In this document: one piece after another, positions 32,255 through 44,714 of the stretch
Layout of the letters: each line of letters opens with the position of its first letter
How positions within the stretch are numbered: the first letter of the stretch is position 1
Notes under the pieces: model-generated
Databases searched by the model: none
What the model was told of the DNA's origin: nothing
What the model saw: the letters and a program-made list of their open reading frames with translations, nothing else
Translations under genes and position numbers: made by a program
From: Isoetes taiwanensis
Taxonomy: Eukaryota > Streptophyta > Lycopodiopsida > Isoetales > Isoetaceae
Reading direction: 5' to 3'
DNA: 64,000 nt
Assembly: GCA_021234155.1 (NCBI GenBank)
Contig: JAJEKV010000092.1
Location: forward strand, 1,436,561 to 1,500,560

Positions 32255-33873
32255 ATCTTATGAGATTGCCCTATCACATAAAAATGTTAAAATACATGGG
32301 AGCTAAAATAAACTTTGGCGACCATATTGGAATATATATAGATGCCCTACAGGATTTTATAGCAGAACAGCAAGGGGACGTGGACGCCCCTACACTTGGG
32401 GGAACCAAGGTACCTATCATGTTATATGCTGATGATTTGGGCATGATGGCCACAAAGAACAAGGGAATGCACAGGTTGCTGAAACTACTAGAGATCTTCT
32501 GTGAAAAGACAGGGCTAACAGTGAATCTTACAAAAACCAAAATAAGTCTTTTTTGGTAACAGGAATAGTCACAAGCCGTTCAAATATCTAGGGACAGAAT
32601 TAGAAGAAGCAACAGAGTACAAATACCTAGGGTATGATATGCACGGCACATGGAAATGGGCGAAAGGGGCAGATGCTAGATTCCAAGCAGCCATAGGAAG
32701 CTACTACAACATGAAAAACTTCTGCAATAGAAACAGAATAATAGACTGGGAAATCAAATGCTACCTATTCAGCACGGTAGTCATCACAACGCAGCTGTAC
32801 GGGGCAGAAGCCTGGGGACCGGGGTTAACAGACAAGAAGTGGGAAAAACAAGAAGGTATTTTCAGACAGCTGCATAAACAGGAATTCAAACTGAGAGCAA
32901 ACACGCCATTGACAATTATAGTGTATGAGACAGGACAGAAACCTATGGAAGTGAGAGCATGGGAAAGGACCATCAGATACATCATAAGAAATAATGCAGG
33001 TGGGAAGTCAGAGAAGTTAGCGAGCATCGCAATCAACGAATCAGCAAGGGCACACATCACCACAAGCAGTGGATGGTTTAGGGATGTAGCAATATGGACA
33101 AGAGAAATGGGGATGAATCTGAGTGAACTGATCGATGAAGGCCAATGGAATGAGGAGTGGGCAGGTAAAGCTACGCGGGCATGGCTACAGAAGCACACAT
33201 GACCTAAAACACTCTGGCTCATGTCAATATTCAATCCAGAGCGGATGATAGGACAACAAATGTACCAAGATAACATGCTTGGAAAACGGAGAAGAGATAC
33301 CTTAGCAAAGTTCAGGATGGGGTGCCATGATCTGAGAATTGAAAAGGACAGGTGGAGGAAAATAGACAAACAGGACAGACTATGCAGAATCTGTGACAGA
33401 ATGGAAGTAGAGGACGAAAACCACATGCTTAATGAATGTCCAACATACATAGACATCAGGGAAAAGTACAGGAGAGTAAGACGGGGACAACTAGTACATG
33501 CCATAATGCCAAGGACAGAAACAATGAGAGATCTGGCAGATGCAATACGAGAGATGCTGAACAGACACCGGGAAATACACGAACAAAAAGGGCTTACGAT
33601 ATGAGTTGCTCAAGAGGCAAATCATAGATGCCCACTAAATGTACAGCTTAAAGCTGTTTGATATAGACGCACACCTGCACGGCCTAGACGCCGGAACAAA
33701 GTAGGGTGCCGGCATTAATAGGAAAAAGTGAGCCTTCAGAAAAGGCTACAACAAAACAGCGTGATGAGCTAGTAGCCCCCATCAGGGGGCTCTCCCATGC
33801 TACACAAGTCCAGAGGCCTCAGGGCACAAGGGACAATAATGTATTCTATTCTATTCTATTCTATTCTATTTCA
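32255..33873 (+). mobile_element. 5'-truncated LINE with TATTC pentanucleotide tail
   Basis: Contains part of the RT, the thumb and connection, and a zinc-binding C-terminus, then a 3' region ending in (TATTC)n at about 33841-33870 instead of poly(A). The other LINE copies at 31597 and 38507 show the same tail on the opposite strand (GAATA). Confidence 0.85.
32260..33604 (+). pseudogene. LINE ORF2 fragment with YADD and CCHC-type C-terminus
   Basis: Frame one (32260-32559) reads MLYADDLGMMATKNKGMHRL, the RT catalytic box, then a stop. Frame two (32639-33202) holds YKYLGYDMHG upstream, then WEIKCYLFSTVVITTQLYGA and EAWGPGL, the thumb region. Frame three (33221-33604) holds KFRMGCHDLRIEKDRW, then LCRICDRMEVEDENHMLNEC, a C-x2-C-x11-H-x4-C zinc motif as in LINE C-termini. 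Stops at 32557 and 33200 separate them. Confidence 0.85.
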
Positions 33874-33879
33874 CCATGT

Positions 33880-34728
33880 GCAAGAAGGTTCATAAATGAC
33901 TTGGAGATTCATTGCAAAATGTTATCAGTAAGTAAATTATAGAACCAATTATATGAAAATGCCAATGGATAACCAATTATATAAAATGCCAATGGATTCA
34001 TCATCTAGGCAAGGTTTCATCACCTAGGCTATGTGTTCTTTTTGTACACGAAGTTGTGTCAAATAGGAACTAAAACAAATGAGCGAATTGTTATCGTTTG
34101 GAAATAAGCTAATATAGAATACAAACGAAAATGCTGACTATTTCTTTATTTAAACCACGACTTTTTGATGCGAATCTCAGATGTTAGTAAGACGACTAAT
34201 AAGACAATAAACTTATAGGGGAGAAAAATATTGTTACACTTAGATGAAGACTCATTTTTGTAGGCTGGGCACTTCTCATACAATTTACTCCAATGGTGTT
34301 AAATATGCACAATCAACATTCAAGTTAGTCATTTGTATTTTATCCTGAAGAAGTTGTTTTGCAAATGAATTATGTCTACTACTTGCACCCTCTTTTCTCA
34401 TTTGAACGTGAAATGAAAAAGCATACATTCTCCTTTTTCTGTGTTAAGCAGATATTTCAGAATATGTCCATAAGTGGAAAGCGTTACATGGATATAACTG
34501 CATATTGAGACATTAGAGGATATAACATTGAGACAATAGAGAATATGACATTTGACAATGCTCTTCAATGTCAAACCTTGATGAAAATCCCAAATGGCTA
34601 GATAAACCACATCTGCTAATATCCCTAGGTTGTTAGCATGGGTGCTTTATCAAACGCAATTAAATTAATAAGCGCCAATCTGTCCTGTACAATTTTTATC
34701 CCATTGTTTTTCAACATGTACATTAAAC
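33880..34728. other. AT-rich non-coding stretch
   Basis: No recognisable coding or repeat structure. Confidence 0.4.
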
Positions 34729-34928
34729 TCATCTGCTTTGTCCAAACAAATCACGAAAATAGGCAACAAAGTCATCAGTTAACTCAAGACCTGTTCTATT
34801 CTTCCATATTCTTCTGTAACTACTTCCCTTGTGCTTCAATTCAAAGCTGCTACTGGAGTTGCATTTGTGCAGGTCATTTTGAAGTTTAATGTTGAAAGGT
34901 TGCACATGAAGGAAATTCATAACCCCTG
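34729..34928 (-). CDS. Possible terminal exon of an unrecognised minus-strand gene
   Basis: A TTTCTTGCAG acceptor precedes a clean frame with VMNFLHVQPFNIKLQND, FELKHKGSSYRRIWKN and DDFVAYFRDLFGQSR then TGA. Looks like a real last exon. Possible upstream exons lie at 36492-36677 and 37130-37480. Family not recognised. Confidence 0.4.
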
Positions 34929-36491
34929 CAAGAAATCCCGCCTCTGCAATATATATTAGAGTTCTTAAAGCACTAGTACTAAGCATGAACATGAGATTAA
35001 AGTAACATAAACAATTGAAAACGATCTCTACCTACTGTCACGTGAGTTAAAATCAGCATGTGTACTGCCATTAAAAACCAGAAAGTCTTAATATACAGCT
35101 ATTGTGTAAACCTATCACGAAAGTTACCTGGGTCTAGGTATAATGTTAGTATATACAACATGTTATCACTGGAAAGGTATCCCCAAATGCAAGCAATAAG
35201 CTCTAGTATTAATAGCATGTGTGATGCAGATTTAAATACATGTATGTGCCATGGAACCCTCCAAAGCCAAAATCTTGAGACATAGAAGCACAATGGTATT
35301 TTTGTTTGTAATCATTTTGTGAAGTTTCTATTTAGATGTAGGTTAAAGTCCTCCGTTCGCCTCCCTAGATGAGAGCACAATTTGGTACTTAGACGTTAAA
35401 ATTAATTTCGTACTTGGACATTTAAATTAGAAGTTTGAACTACCAGAAGAAGCTAGCTTTCTAGCTACATAAGGTTCTTAAGAGCAACTGCAAGCTGCAA
35501 CAATGATGCATTTATCACAATTTTAAAATACAATAGGGCGATGCTCCAAATCCGCTCCAAGAATATATATATATATATAGTAAGACCTCACGTGAAAAGG
35601 AAACATTGAAGTAAGAATAAACACATCTGACATTCATGGGCATGCAAAATATGGTGCATTACCTGGTTAAGAGCGCTAACGAAATTGCAGGCTGAGCTTC
35701 AAGACCTGGCCTATAAGCTTTCCTCGTCATTGCCAATGTTCAACTCAGCTGGAAGACATAACACATGGTCATATGAGGTACCCCGGGATGCTTAAAGTTG
35801 TTGCCCATAAAAATATAGGCAGCCTTAACCACTTCAACAAGTTTTGAATGTGAGCTTTAATTGTCTGAATACATACATATCAAGCAGCAACTCATAACAC
35901 AGACGCCAATTATCTAAACTCAAACTATATTAACCTATTAAAGAATTAAAGTCTCTTCATTCACCATTCATGCAAGAGCAAACATGGAGATTGTCTAACT
36001 ACAGCAGCATGGAAAAGGAAGAATACCTGGTTTCACATTATGCTTCTTGTCATTTGTTGCCACAGAATGGTAGGGGTTAGCGTATTACATGCTCTGGCTA
36101 CCTTCTGGATTTTGACTTGAAGCAGCTCCATCTTTGAACACCCAAATGATCGATAAAAAGGCATATGTCATGGGAAACCCACCTGCATGTGAAGTCTTCC
36201 AAAAGGGAAAATGGCACTGACCTTAAATCATAACTTAGCATTTGCCAGGCCAAAACTTTCAAATAATAGTGATGTTGATGAGGTAGATTTTGGATCTCCT
36301 TTAAACCAATCCTCATGATGGCAACTTAACCATTCTTAAGAAAAATCTGAAAGGGTTTGTTTAGATACATTTCATGCTATGCAACTTCAGCTTTATACGA
36401 CAGCTTTCTAAAAAGAACATTGCATGGCAATGAGGCCATTAAGATTACTCATAATCAACATCAAGCATATCATATTTATCCATACATCTAC

Positions 36492-36677
36492 CTCTTGATT
36501 GAGGATTAAAAAGGGCCATGAAATCAAGTAACCAAGCCAGTGACTCCATACCAGCCCGTCCAACTGGATACATTTTTGTCATTTTGCATACTTTGTCTAT
36601 CTCAATCCCAACTTTGCTCTTCAAGGGCCCATTAAATGCAAATAAAGCAGCTAAATGTGGGAGGAAAACCACCAGAT
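36492..36677 (-). CDS. Possible internal exon of an unrecognised minus-strand gene
   Basis: A TTGCTTTTAG acceptor and GTAGATG donor bound 186 nt reading LVVFLPHLAALFAFNGPLKS, then VGIEIDKVCKMTKMYPVGR and AGMESLAWLLDFMALFNPQS. The next exon upstream may end at about 36767 (LVRLWNRSLFHIPTALVDG, donor GTAAGT). Two reading frames there are both plausible, so the model is uncertain. Confidence 0.4.
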
Positions 36678-37129
36678 CTAAAAGCAAGAATTTTACTGAG
36701 ATAGAGAATACATTTCACTTGGTTTGCCTTGGTTGTATTTCCACACCATGACTTACACCAAAGCAATAGTATCCTATGCATAATTTCGCAAGTTCTGGAG
36801 CACATAAACCCGTCTACCAGAGCAGTTGGGATGTGAAACAGAGAGCGATTCCATAATCTGACCAAGTTGACCATCTATAGCACTTTAAGGAGAAATCATG
36901 TAGTAATTACCTCAGACATGTTCTGCATCAGATATACTTCAATAGTGGTAGAAATTATCATAAGCACTCTTCTCACGTTAAAGAATGCTGAAGCACAGAT
37001 TGACATCCAGATTCTTGAGCTGATGCTATCAAAAACTTGTTGCGAGTTAGAAATAGAGGAACAAAACGCAAGTTAGAAATAGATGAACAAAAATGAAGAT
37101 TCTACAAGGTGGCAAAACTAGAAGTTACC

Positions 37130-37480
37130 TTGTTGATTTTGTGCTTGGGCAAACATCTGCATTACTGAGTCTGCAATTCCTGCAACCTGAGATGGCACTT
37201 GCTGAAATTGGGGTGCATTCTATCCACAGCCTTGTGTTCGATGTTGAAACTCACCAAACAGTTGCATGAAAGAGGCAAATTCTAGAGGCGTGCTTCCTGA
37301 AATGGCAAAAGATTGCATGAAAGAGGCAAATTCTAGAGGCAATTGCTGGCCCATCTTGTGGATCGTGCTTCCTGCTGAAATGGCAAAACTAACAAACCCT
37401 TGCAGATTTTGTGCTTGAGCAAAGATCTACATTACTGAGTCCTGCAATTCCTGCATTAATCCGTGCTTCTGGAGTTGAAG
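37130..37480 (-). pseudogene. Gln-rich coding remnant with internal duplications
   Basis: The minus frame reads IADSVMQMFAQAQNQQG near 37140-37200 and a duplicated DSVM.IFAQAQNLQGF near 37400-37440. The unit PLEFASFMQ occurs twice in between, from a 36-bp repeat (GCATGAAAGAGGCAAATTCT). An in-frame stop is present. May be the upstream part of the gene ending at 34729. Confidence 0.4.
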
Positions 37481-37719
37481 GAGTAACGCTGTCTTCTAAA
37501 ATGGCATGGATATGGCACTAACAGAGAGCAAATCTGGCTATGGTGCTGCCGCTGGGAAGTCGGCTACCTGAACGTCCAGAATCAAAAGAAAAAGAATTCT
37601 ACATAACATTTCGAAAAAAAAAAAACAACCCGCACACGAAGAATGCAAACCCCATTTCCAAACGGCACACGAAGAAAATCTGCCGTGACCTTCTCCATCT
37701 CTTGTGGCTCTGTGCCCAT

Positions 37720-37885
37720 TTTTGGCAGATTTTCTAATTTCCCTGGCCATAGATTTGCAAAAGCAGAGATCTGATGGTGCAAAATAAGCCACATCAGATT
37801 TTGATGACACGAAAATTACACGTGGATAGGCTAGAATTTGAGGAAAGGCTGTAGGCCCAGTAGGGCTGGTGTGCTAAAAATGACA
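37720..37885. repeat. Dispersed repeat, copy 2 (first at 2740-2912)
   Basis: Same block order as the first copy: TTTTCTAATTT, TAGATTT, GCCACATCA, ACGTGGATAGGCTAGAATT, TGTGCTAAAAAT. Ends where the polypurine tract begins. Confidence 0.6.
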
Positions 37886-38506
37886 TGGGAAAAGGGAAAA
37901 GGGGGAGAGAGAGAGAAGACAAACAGGAAAAAGGGAAATGGAAACGGTGGGAAAAAGAGGAAAAGGGAAGGGCAAAGGCGAAGAGGAAAACAGTGCAGAG
38001 AAGAGAAAGAACAAAAAGCATGGAAAGGGAAAAAGGGCATGAGTAAAAAGAGGAGAGGGAAATTGGAAGTTGAAAAGGGCATGAAAAAAAGGAAAAGAGG
38101 GAATGGGTGAGAAAAGGGAAAAAAAAGAAAAAAAAGAGCACGAAAAAAGGGGAAAGAATATGGGGAAAAGAGGAAGAGGATAGGAAAATGAGGAAAAGGG
38201 GCACATAAAAAAGGTGGAGAAAAGGGAACGAAAAAAAGACATAGAAAAAGGGAAAGAGAAAAGGAAAAGGAAGGGAAAAGGAAAGGGAAAATTTGCATGC
38301 AGGAGGGCAGAGAAAGGATGAAAGGGAAGGGAAAGAAAAAAAAAGGAAAGGGTCTGCAGAAAGGGAAAAAGGGAAAAAGTCTGCAGAAAAGGAAAGGGAT
38401 AAAGTCTGCAGAAAAGGGGAAATAGAAAAAGGGAAGGGGAAAGGGAAGGAGGGGATGGGGAAGGGATTAAGAAAAAAAAGGGAAAATGCAAAAAGAAAAT
38501 GTTTAG
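37886..38506. repeat. Polypurine tract, block 2a
   Basis: About 620 bp of AG-rich sequence; contains three GTCTGCAGAAA units at 38350-38410 as minor structure. Continues beyond the LINE at 42763-42870. Phe/Pro/Ser frames on the minus strand are not genes. Confidence 0.85.
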
Positions 38507-39369
38507 GAATAGAATAGAATAGAATATGATTTTATCGTCCACGGAGACCAACTGGCCTATGGGACCCAAGTACAAAGAGAGAGTAAAGAAAGGACATACT
38601 ACTAGGATTAAAACCCCGCCCAAGGGTTTTCGGGGAAAACCTTAGTAGCAATAAGGATCTTTGACACATCGCATGATTATATACATAATCACAAGTACAA
38701 CCGAGGTTAATGCCCGGACGGGGGCATAACCGAAGTCCTCATATCCATTACCTCCGGAGGTACGATCCCAACAAGCCTACAGAGGCCGCGTGCTCAAGTA
38801 GCTCATGCGTGGCCACGATGGGGCACAACTAACCGAAAGCATACCGAGCCCGGATATGCTCGTGCACGGACAGCCCGGAGGGCGTGACTTTCATCCTCAA
38901 TGGCGCCTTGTTGACAAAGATCGACAGACTCTGTCCTCACGCTGCCCCCGAATCCATCTCCCTCGTCTCAACGCGGAGGTGGTGTGCACTGCGAATGGAA
39001 GCAATCACCTCATGCGCTTTTCATGGGTAGATGGGTGCGCAGGTAGTGGTGTGGGCCCCTCGTGAGCATGGGATTAACCTTTGTCGATAATTTGCCACCT
39101 TGACATGTGATGGGCTCTGCCTCCCAAAGCTTGGCCATGAAGCAAGCATCCAAATCTTTGCTTCAAGGCAAGCGTTCAACCGGGTATGCACCGGGTCCAC
39201 ATCGTGCTGCGCACATTCCATCGCGAGAACCACTGGGCTTGCTTGTCTTTCCAGTAGGCTTTGAGTCGATTATGGCCCATCGCCACGCCAAAGCAAGGTT
39301 GGGCAGCGGGCTTCATCCATAGCCACCACCTTCCGGGAAGTAAATAATGTGACGTTCAGTAGCAGGCCC

Positions 39370-40650
39370 TCAGAATGGAAGGAAGCATGTCTCCTGGAGC
39401 AAGATCCGATATGGGACCGTGGATTTCACTCCCGGTGCGGGCCAAGAAGGCCTTACAGACTGCTCTAGATCGTTCCAAGTGGTGAGGGATATCACTGGTC
39501 CCCACACTTCGCCCCATAGAGGAGGACCCGGTTCAACCAAGGCCCCGAACAAGTGTGCTGGTGACCCCCATGCATACAACTCGCCTTCAGGATTGTTGTT
39601 TTGCATTGCATCTGTGGCTTTCCGGCCGCAAAGTGACCCGTAACGATGGAGGCATCCCGGTGTGTGGTAGTAGAAAACTCAATGCCCAAATACTTATAAG
39701 ATCGAGCCACATCTACTACCTGCCCCTGGTAAGTGAATGAGGGAAGGCGTGGGTGCCGGGATGATGGGACCAGCAGCACCCTCGTTTTGGCCAAGTTAAC
39801 TCTCATGCCGGTGAATTGGCGCGAAAGTGTCCAAAGCATCCGGTGGCGTTGCATGTCCTGCAGGGTATATCGCAGCAGGTCAACATCATCGCATATATGA
39901 GTTGCCGGATTATGTGGTGCATTAACGGAGCCTCCCCCGTGCTTTCGGCTATCCATTCTTCTAGCTGGACAATGTACAAGCCGAAGAGCGTCGGGGATAG
40001 AGGGCATCCCGGCGCACCCCAATGCTACTAACAACGGGCTCCCCGACAAGCGGTGTGAGACGACCGGAGCAAGCCTCAGATAATAATGATATAGCATTAC
40101 GCAAGTCAACGGGGGTCCCAAATTTGTCTCAATCGTCCCACAACTTATCCCGAGGCAATCGCCCACAAAGCAACAAGATGGGTTTCGGGCGTTGATTCCG
40201 CTATCCTCTATGAGTGTTCGCAGAGTGAAGATATGGTCAATAGTAGAATGCCGGGCGGAAGCTCGCTTTCTGCGAGAGCCCGCGACTTCTCCATCCTCGC
40301 CCAAAGTGTCGGGCATTTGCTCAAGAATCCCGGCAAGCAACTTGGCAAAGACGAGGCCCGACCATAATGGTACGATAGTTGGTCACCGTGGGGGTCCCCG
40401 CTTTGTATATGGGCACAACTCTACCGGTAGTCCATTGCGGGGAAAGCCTTCTTGCAATGCCCCTCGTTGAAGAGTCTCGGAGAACCGGCACCATTGGGGG
40501 CCCGCCCACTTGAGAAGCTCGCCGCGATACCATCCGTGATCCGCCGCCTTCCCGGCAGGCGCTGGTGTGCCCATTATGACATCCCCTTCGTAATGACCGG
40601 TGCTAGGCCTGTCATGGAGGTATCGCTGCCCGGCTTCCCATTGGGTCATA
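39370..40650 (-). pseudogene. LINE reverse transcriptase region (disrupted)
   Basis: Segments in order: ARRLSPQWTTGRVVPIYKAG and TVTNYRTIMVGPRL (motifs 1-2), ARHSTIDHIFTLRTLIEDSG, a SLLSEACSGRLTPLVGEPVV segment, the PLSP/LFGLYIVQLEEW region, a damaged YADD box at about 39885-39903 (CATATATGCGATGATG; the Ala codon lacks a base), and FTGMRVNLAKTRVLLVP, then YKYLGIEFS. At about 40003-40019 the RQGCPLSP codons also lack one base where CAG is needed. Both losses turn CAG or CTG into CG. Confidence 0.8.
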
Positions 40651-41399
40651 CAATTGCCGCAAGTATCTCACCCATTGTTCCGGGGGTAATATTTCCGTGG
40701 GTCAGGCAGCTTACTCAAGACCTTTCTCCGTAAGGCCCTAGGGTGGCGGTCTAGTAGACCAAACATCATTGCTGGTGCGAAGTTCAAGGTATCGGCTTTC
40801 TTGGTCTTGAGGAAGGAGCCGGTATTGACGGACGACTGCGCGGGCGAATGGTGGGGTCCAAAGACTTGGCGGATCGTTTCAGCCCCCGACATTAGATCAT
40901 CGAACCAGTGATTGCGGGGGAAGGTAGTTGCAGCCCGTGGATCGCCGAGAGCGGCCTCTCCCAAAGCATCGTCCCCTACCCTCGGGAGGAGCCGGGTTCG
41001 GTGGGCCATCCGGCCGTTGAAGTGTGGGGAGCCGCAAAGATTCCGAAGCAGCTCATGCTCAAGCATCCTCGCATAGACCGCCGCAGATGATCATAGTCCG
41101 AGACGCAACCGTGGTACATGGGGTGTTGGGGCAATGGGTGCTCGGTTGGCCTCGCCAATCTATCTGCAAGAACAGGGGCTGATAGTGAGTCTACTTCTCG
41201 CCCCACCACCGTCCCGGACACCGAGGCAGTGATCAAGTGTAGGCATTGCTCGCGTCTGCTAGCACGTAATCCACCACACTGGTGCCGCCCCGGTTCTCCC
41301 TGTCTACAAGTCGGGTGGAGGGGCGGCCACCGTAATAGCCCATTGCAAATGACCAGGTCAAAGATATCGCTTCAACAGCGAAAGCAGGCACGGCCATAC

Positions 41400-42300
41400 T
41401 GCGGTGTCACCGGTTGTATCGGCGCCTTTGGCCAAACCATCTCTTGGGTCCATTTGCAACACATCCTCGCCTAGAGGTGCGAATTTTGGGATCCGCTTTC
41501 TGCCCCGTCAGGCGGCGCATTGAAATCTCCAAGCAACATGACCTTGCCCAATTGTTCAGATCTGCCAGTATGTCATCATATAGATCGACATAGGGCTCTG
41601 CCATCCACATCCAAGCGCGTGTGGTAAAAGTTGCTCAAAGATGTGGGAAGTAGTAAGCCGCCACAAAGAGAGGGCTGCCATCGCCGTTGCTCGCACTCGC
41701 ACTCCACTGTGTATCTCATAGTGCGTCCGCCTTGCCGCAGGGGAGACCGATTGGGCCAAGGCTGTAGTAACACATAATTCCTCGCGTGTCCTCGTTTCCG
41801 GTGCACTCATTGAAGATGGAGTAGCACCGTATCTGGCAAATCAGGTAGCCCGTGACCAAAGATGTTCGCATGTTTCCATGAGGAAGATAAGGTCCATGTC
41901 CATGGCTTAACGGAATTGAGACTATCCCCTTCGCCATGGGAAGCCACGGCAATTCCGGGATACCACGCCGAGGCACGATCCCTATTTAGTGGCGTGCATC
42001 GCCACTTCAGTCCGGTGGTAGTGGTGGTGGTGGGGAGCGGAAGATGTGGGACGCTTTGTGCGGGGCCCCCTCGGAGGGGCGGAGTGCATCCAGATGTTTT
42101 TTTTGCTCGAATTCCCGCGATCCTTCCCGAACCGGTCCCCTGCCCCTCCATGTAATGCGGCGGGCCCCCCGACTTTGGCCAGCTCACGCCGGGTCTCTTC
42201 TTTGTCTTTGGGGTCAAGTCCCGGCCAACGTGCAGAGCCGTCCCCTTCAACTTCCGGCCGGACGCAGATGGCCACCCGCCTCGCGCACGCTCTCAATGCG
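41400..42300 (-). pseudogene. LINE AP-type endonuclease region (disrupted)
   Basis: Minus-strand frames give a NCRGFPWRRG segment near the start, MDMDLIFLMETCEH, a SIFNECTGNEDTRGIMCYYS segment, EPYVDLYDDILADL, and at about 41510-41550 VMLLGDFNAPPDG, the GDFNA catalytic signature of apurinic-type LINE endonucleases. The enzyme nicks target DNA for priming. Frames change several times. Confidence 0.75.
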
Positions 42301-42321
42301 GAAGATGACCACCCGGGGCGA

Positions 42322-42762
42322 TCAGGGTGAATTCCATGACGACTTCGCCTTTACAATGGTCACAGTCTTGGGGAACATCATCCGGGTCCAAGATTCGCGG
42401 TTCCGAGCTCGGAAGTGAGATGTTCTCCCGACTCCTCCGCCAGCCTCGCGACTACCACATTGCGGCTCTGCGTCTCTGTTCTCGGAGTTCGGAGGGGCCG
42501 CACCAGGTGTTGGTTGAGGTGGGTGAGGCATAGGCTGTGGCCGGCGCCGGGGTGGTGGCGGCCCGGCGTGATCTGATGTGTCCGCAGCAGGTGTTCCAGG
42601 TTGACGCCCATTAGGTTGGTGGGTTCGCGGGGTTGGTGTGTTCTTTGCTGTGGTTTCTGTTCTCCGGAGTCTGGAGCTCAGCTCTTGCAGGACGTTGTCA
42701 TGTCTTGCCATCTCCCGCGTGCAATGGCGGAGTTGCTCATGTGCCTCGGCATGGAGGCCCTT
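42322..42762 (-). pseudogene. LINE ORF1-like proline-rich region
   Basis: The minus frame reads AHEQLRHCTREMARHDNVLQ and ELSSRLRRTE (short helical part), then a Pro/Arg-rich tail (GPPPPRRRPQPMPHPPQPTP). This resembles the nucleic-acid-binding ORF1 of LINEs. The frame upstream of 42762 is purine tract and not part of the gene. Confidence 0.5.
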
Positions 42763-42870
42763 GGAAAAATGAGAAAGAGAAAAGGGAAAAGGAAAGTGTG
42801 CATGAAAATGATGAAAAAGGAAAAGAAAAAGGAAATGAGGGATAAAGTAAAAGGCAAAGGGAATGGAAAA
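42763..42870. repeat. Polypurine tract, block 2b
   Basis: Right remainder of the tract split by the LINE. Followed by the hairpin GCCCAGCAATGCTGGGC at 42900. Confidence 0.75.
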
Positions 42871-42929
42871 TAGTATCGAACGCATAAAAATCTCTTATAG
42901 CCCAGCAATGCTGGGCTTCAATTCTAAGC

Positions 42930-43857
42930 GTCAACAATTGGGAAGGAAATGCATAGGAGTAACTAAAATTATACACGATTGTTAACAGACATCCAATATA
43001 TTGAAACCACTTGGTGAGATTGATCACTTCGCTAAGAAGGAATCATTACTAGGATACTTGTTGACAATGTATAAAGCTAGAACCTCCAAGGAATAATCCA
43101 ATCAAATGAAAAGAAGTAATCTAACAAGTCCGGCCAACTTGTTATGATGACATCAATTCAATTGATAGGAATATTCCAAGAGAGCAAATAACTAAGAAAG
43201 GGGGAATTTCTAGAATATAAAATTGAATAGCACATGAAAGGTACATTTAAACTAAGAAGTATATTAATCACATCGTCTTTCGAGACAAAAGGAATTGTCA
43301 TGATGACAAAACCTTGCGGTTTTGAATTGTTTTAAATAATTCGATAACCCGTCGCTTAGGGATAGATATGTTAAACTTGATAGCTGCATCCACGTCAACA
43401 ATTGGAAAGGAAATGCATAGGAGTAACTAAAATTATACACGATTGTTAACAGACATCCAATATATTAAAACCACTTGGTGAGATTGATCACTTCGCTAAG
43501 AAGGAATCATTACTAGGATACTTGTTGACAATGTATAAAGCTAGAACCTCCAAGGAATAATCCAACCAAATGAAAAGAAGTAATCTAACAAGTCCGGCCA
43601 ACTTGTTACGATGACATCAATTCAATTGATAGGAATATTCCAAGAGAGCAAATAACTAAGAAAGGGGGAATTTCTAGAATATAAAATTGAATAGCACATG
43701 AAAGGTACATTTAAACTAAGAAGTATATTAATCACATCGTCTTTCGAGAAAAAAGGAATTGTCATGATGATATAACCTTGCGGTTTAGAATTGTTTTAAA
43801 TAATTCGATAACCCGTCGCTTAGGGATAGATATGTTAAACTTGATAGCTGCATCCAC
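42930..43857. repeat. Recent 464-bp tandem duplication
   Basis: 42930-43393 and 43394-43857 align over their whole 464 bp with only about ten differences (for example TTGGGAAGG/TTGGAAAGG, AATCCAATC/AATCCAACC). Both start GTCAACAATTGG and end GCTGCATCCAC. No gene inside. Confidence 0.95.
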
Positions 43858-44714
43858 AATAGATGGTTAAATATGTTAGTTAAGGCTAGCAAATTAATGC
43901 ATTAGGTAAGAAGAATACAACCTCTTAAGGTAGATAGAATAGCTATGATATAGGACGCAACATCAATTCGGGGGATGGGGTGCATTGGATAATGCCATTG
44001 GAGAGGTGTAGGACCATTTTCTAACGAAGAAAGTGGGGGCTCAATCTTAGGAATGAACCTACATGCATCTTGGGAATTGAATCGCCATCAAATTAGTCGA
44101 CCCTTAGAATAGAGTCCTTCTGCAGGTAGCCAAAGTAGACGAATCATAAGTTGGATAGATGCTTAATATCCATGTGGCCTTCAGCATGCAAGACTGACGT
44201 GGTAGCCAACTGCACCAAAGGGGGTGAGCGAATTAATGGAAGCAATGTAATGGCCAAGTCGTCCCAAATTAGTCGACATGGGCTCAATGGGGGGATGTAT
44301 TCTAGTCTTAGCAGGTGCGACATCTAAGGTGGGGAGAGGCTTTGCATCTAAGTGTAGATAGAATGCATGATGGGAAAAACATAATTTCCTTACGCCATGA
44401 TCAATTGCCTGCATTCATATTTAGAAATGAGCTAGTAGTGTAGCTCTTAATTAAATTATTCAAGGATGTGAACCCCTTAAAACCGCATAATTATATAGTC
44501 TTAAGTATAATGTTGTACAAGGCATGTATTGATAGCACTTCATGAGGGCATGTATCATAAGCTTTAGTGTCTTGTTGATAAATTATATGTTCATAATAAC
44601 TGCATAGATAGTTTTGTCCTGTGTAGATATCTTATTATTAAGATAAAGTAAGATAACAATTACATAAAATCTTAATTAAACTTTCATAAGGATGTAATTC
44701 CTTCCAAAGGCATT
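43858..44714. other. No recognisable gene
   Basis: Non-coding stretch before the Ty3 fragment; may be part of that older element. Confidence 0.4.

Larger units (their letters stand above)
38507..42762 (-). mobile_element. Near full-length LINE (ORF1, endonuclease, RT) with GAATA tail
   Basis: The 3' end is (GAATA)n at 38507-38526, followed inward by CGTCCACGGAGACCA. The 5' end lies near 42762, where the purine tract resumes. In sense order (minus): ORF1-like proline-rich region, AP-type endonuclease, RT, C-terminal region. Frames are broken many times, often where CAG or CTG is expected but CG is found. It lies inside a polypurine tract. Confidence 0.8.

Noticed and set aside
37794-38623. 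Similar Phe/Pro/Leu minus-strand frames up to 249 codons
   Set aside because: Same polypurine artefact.
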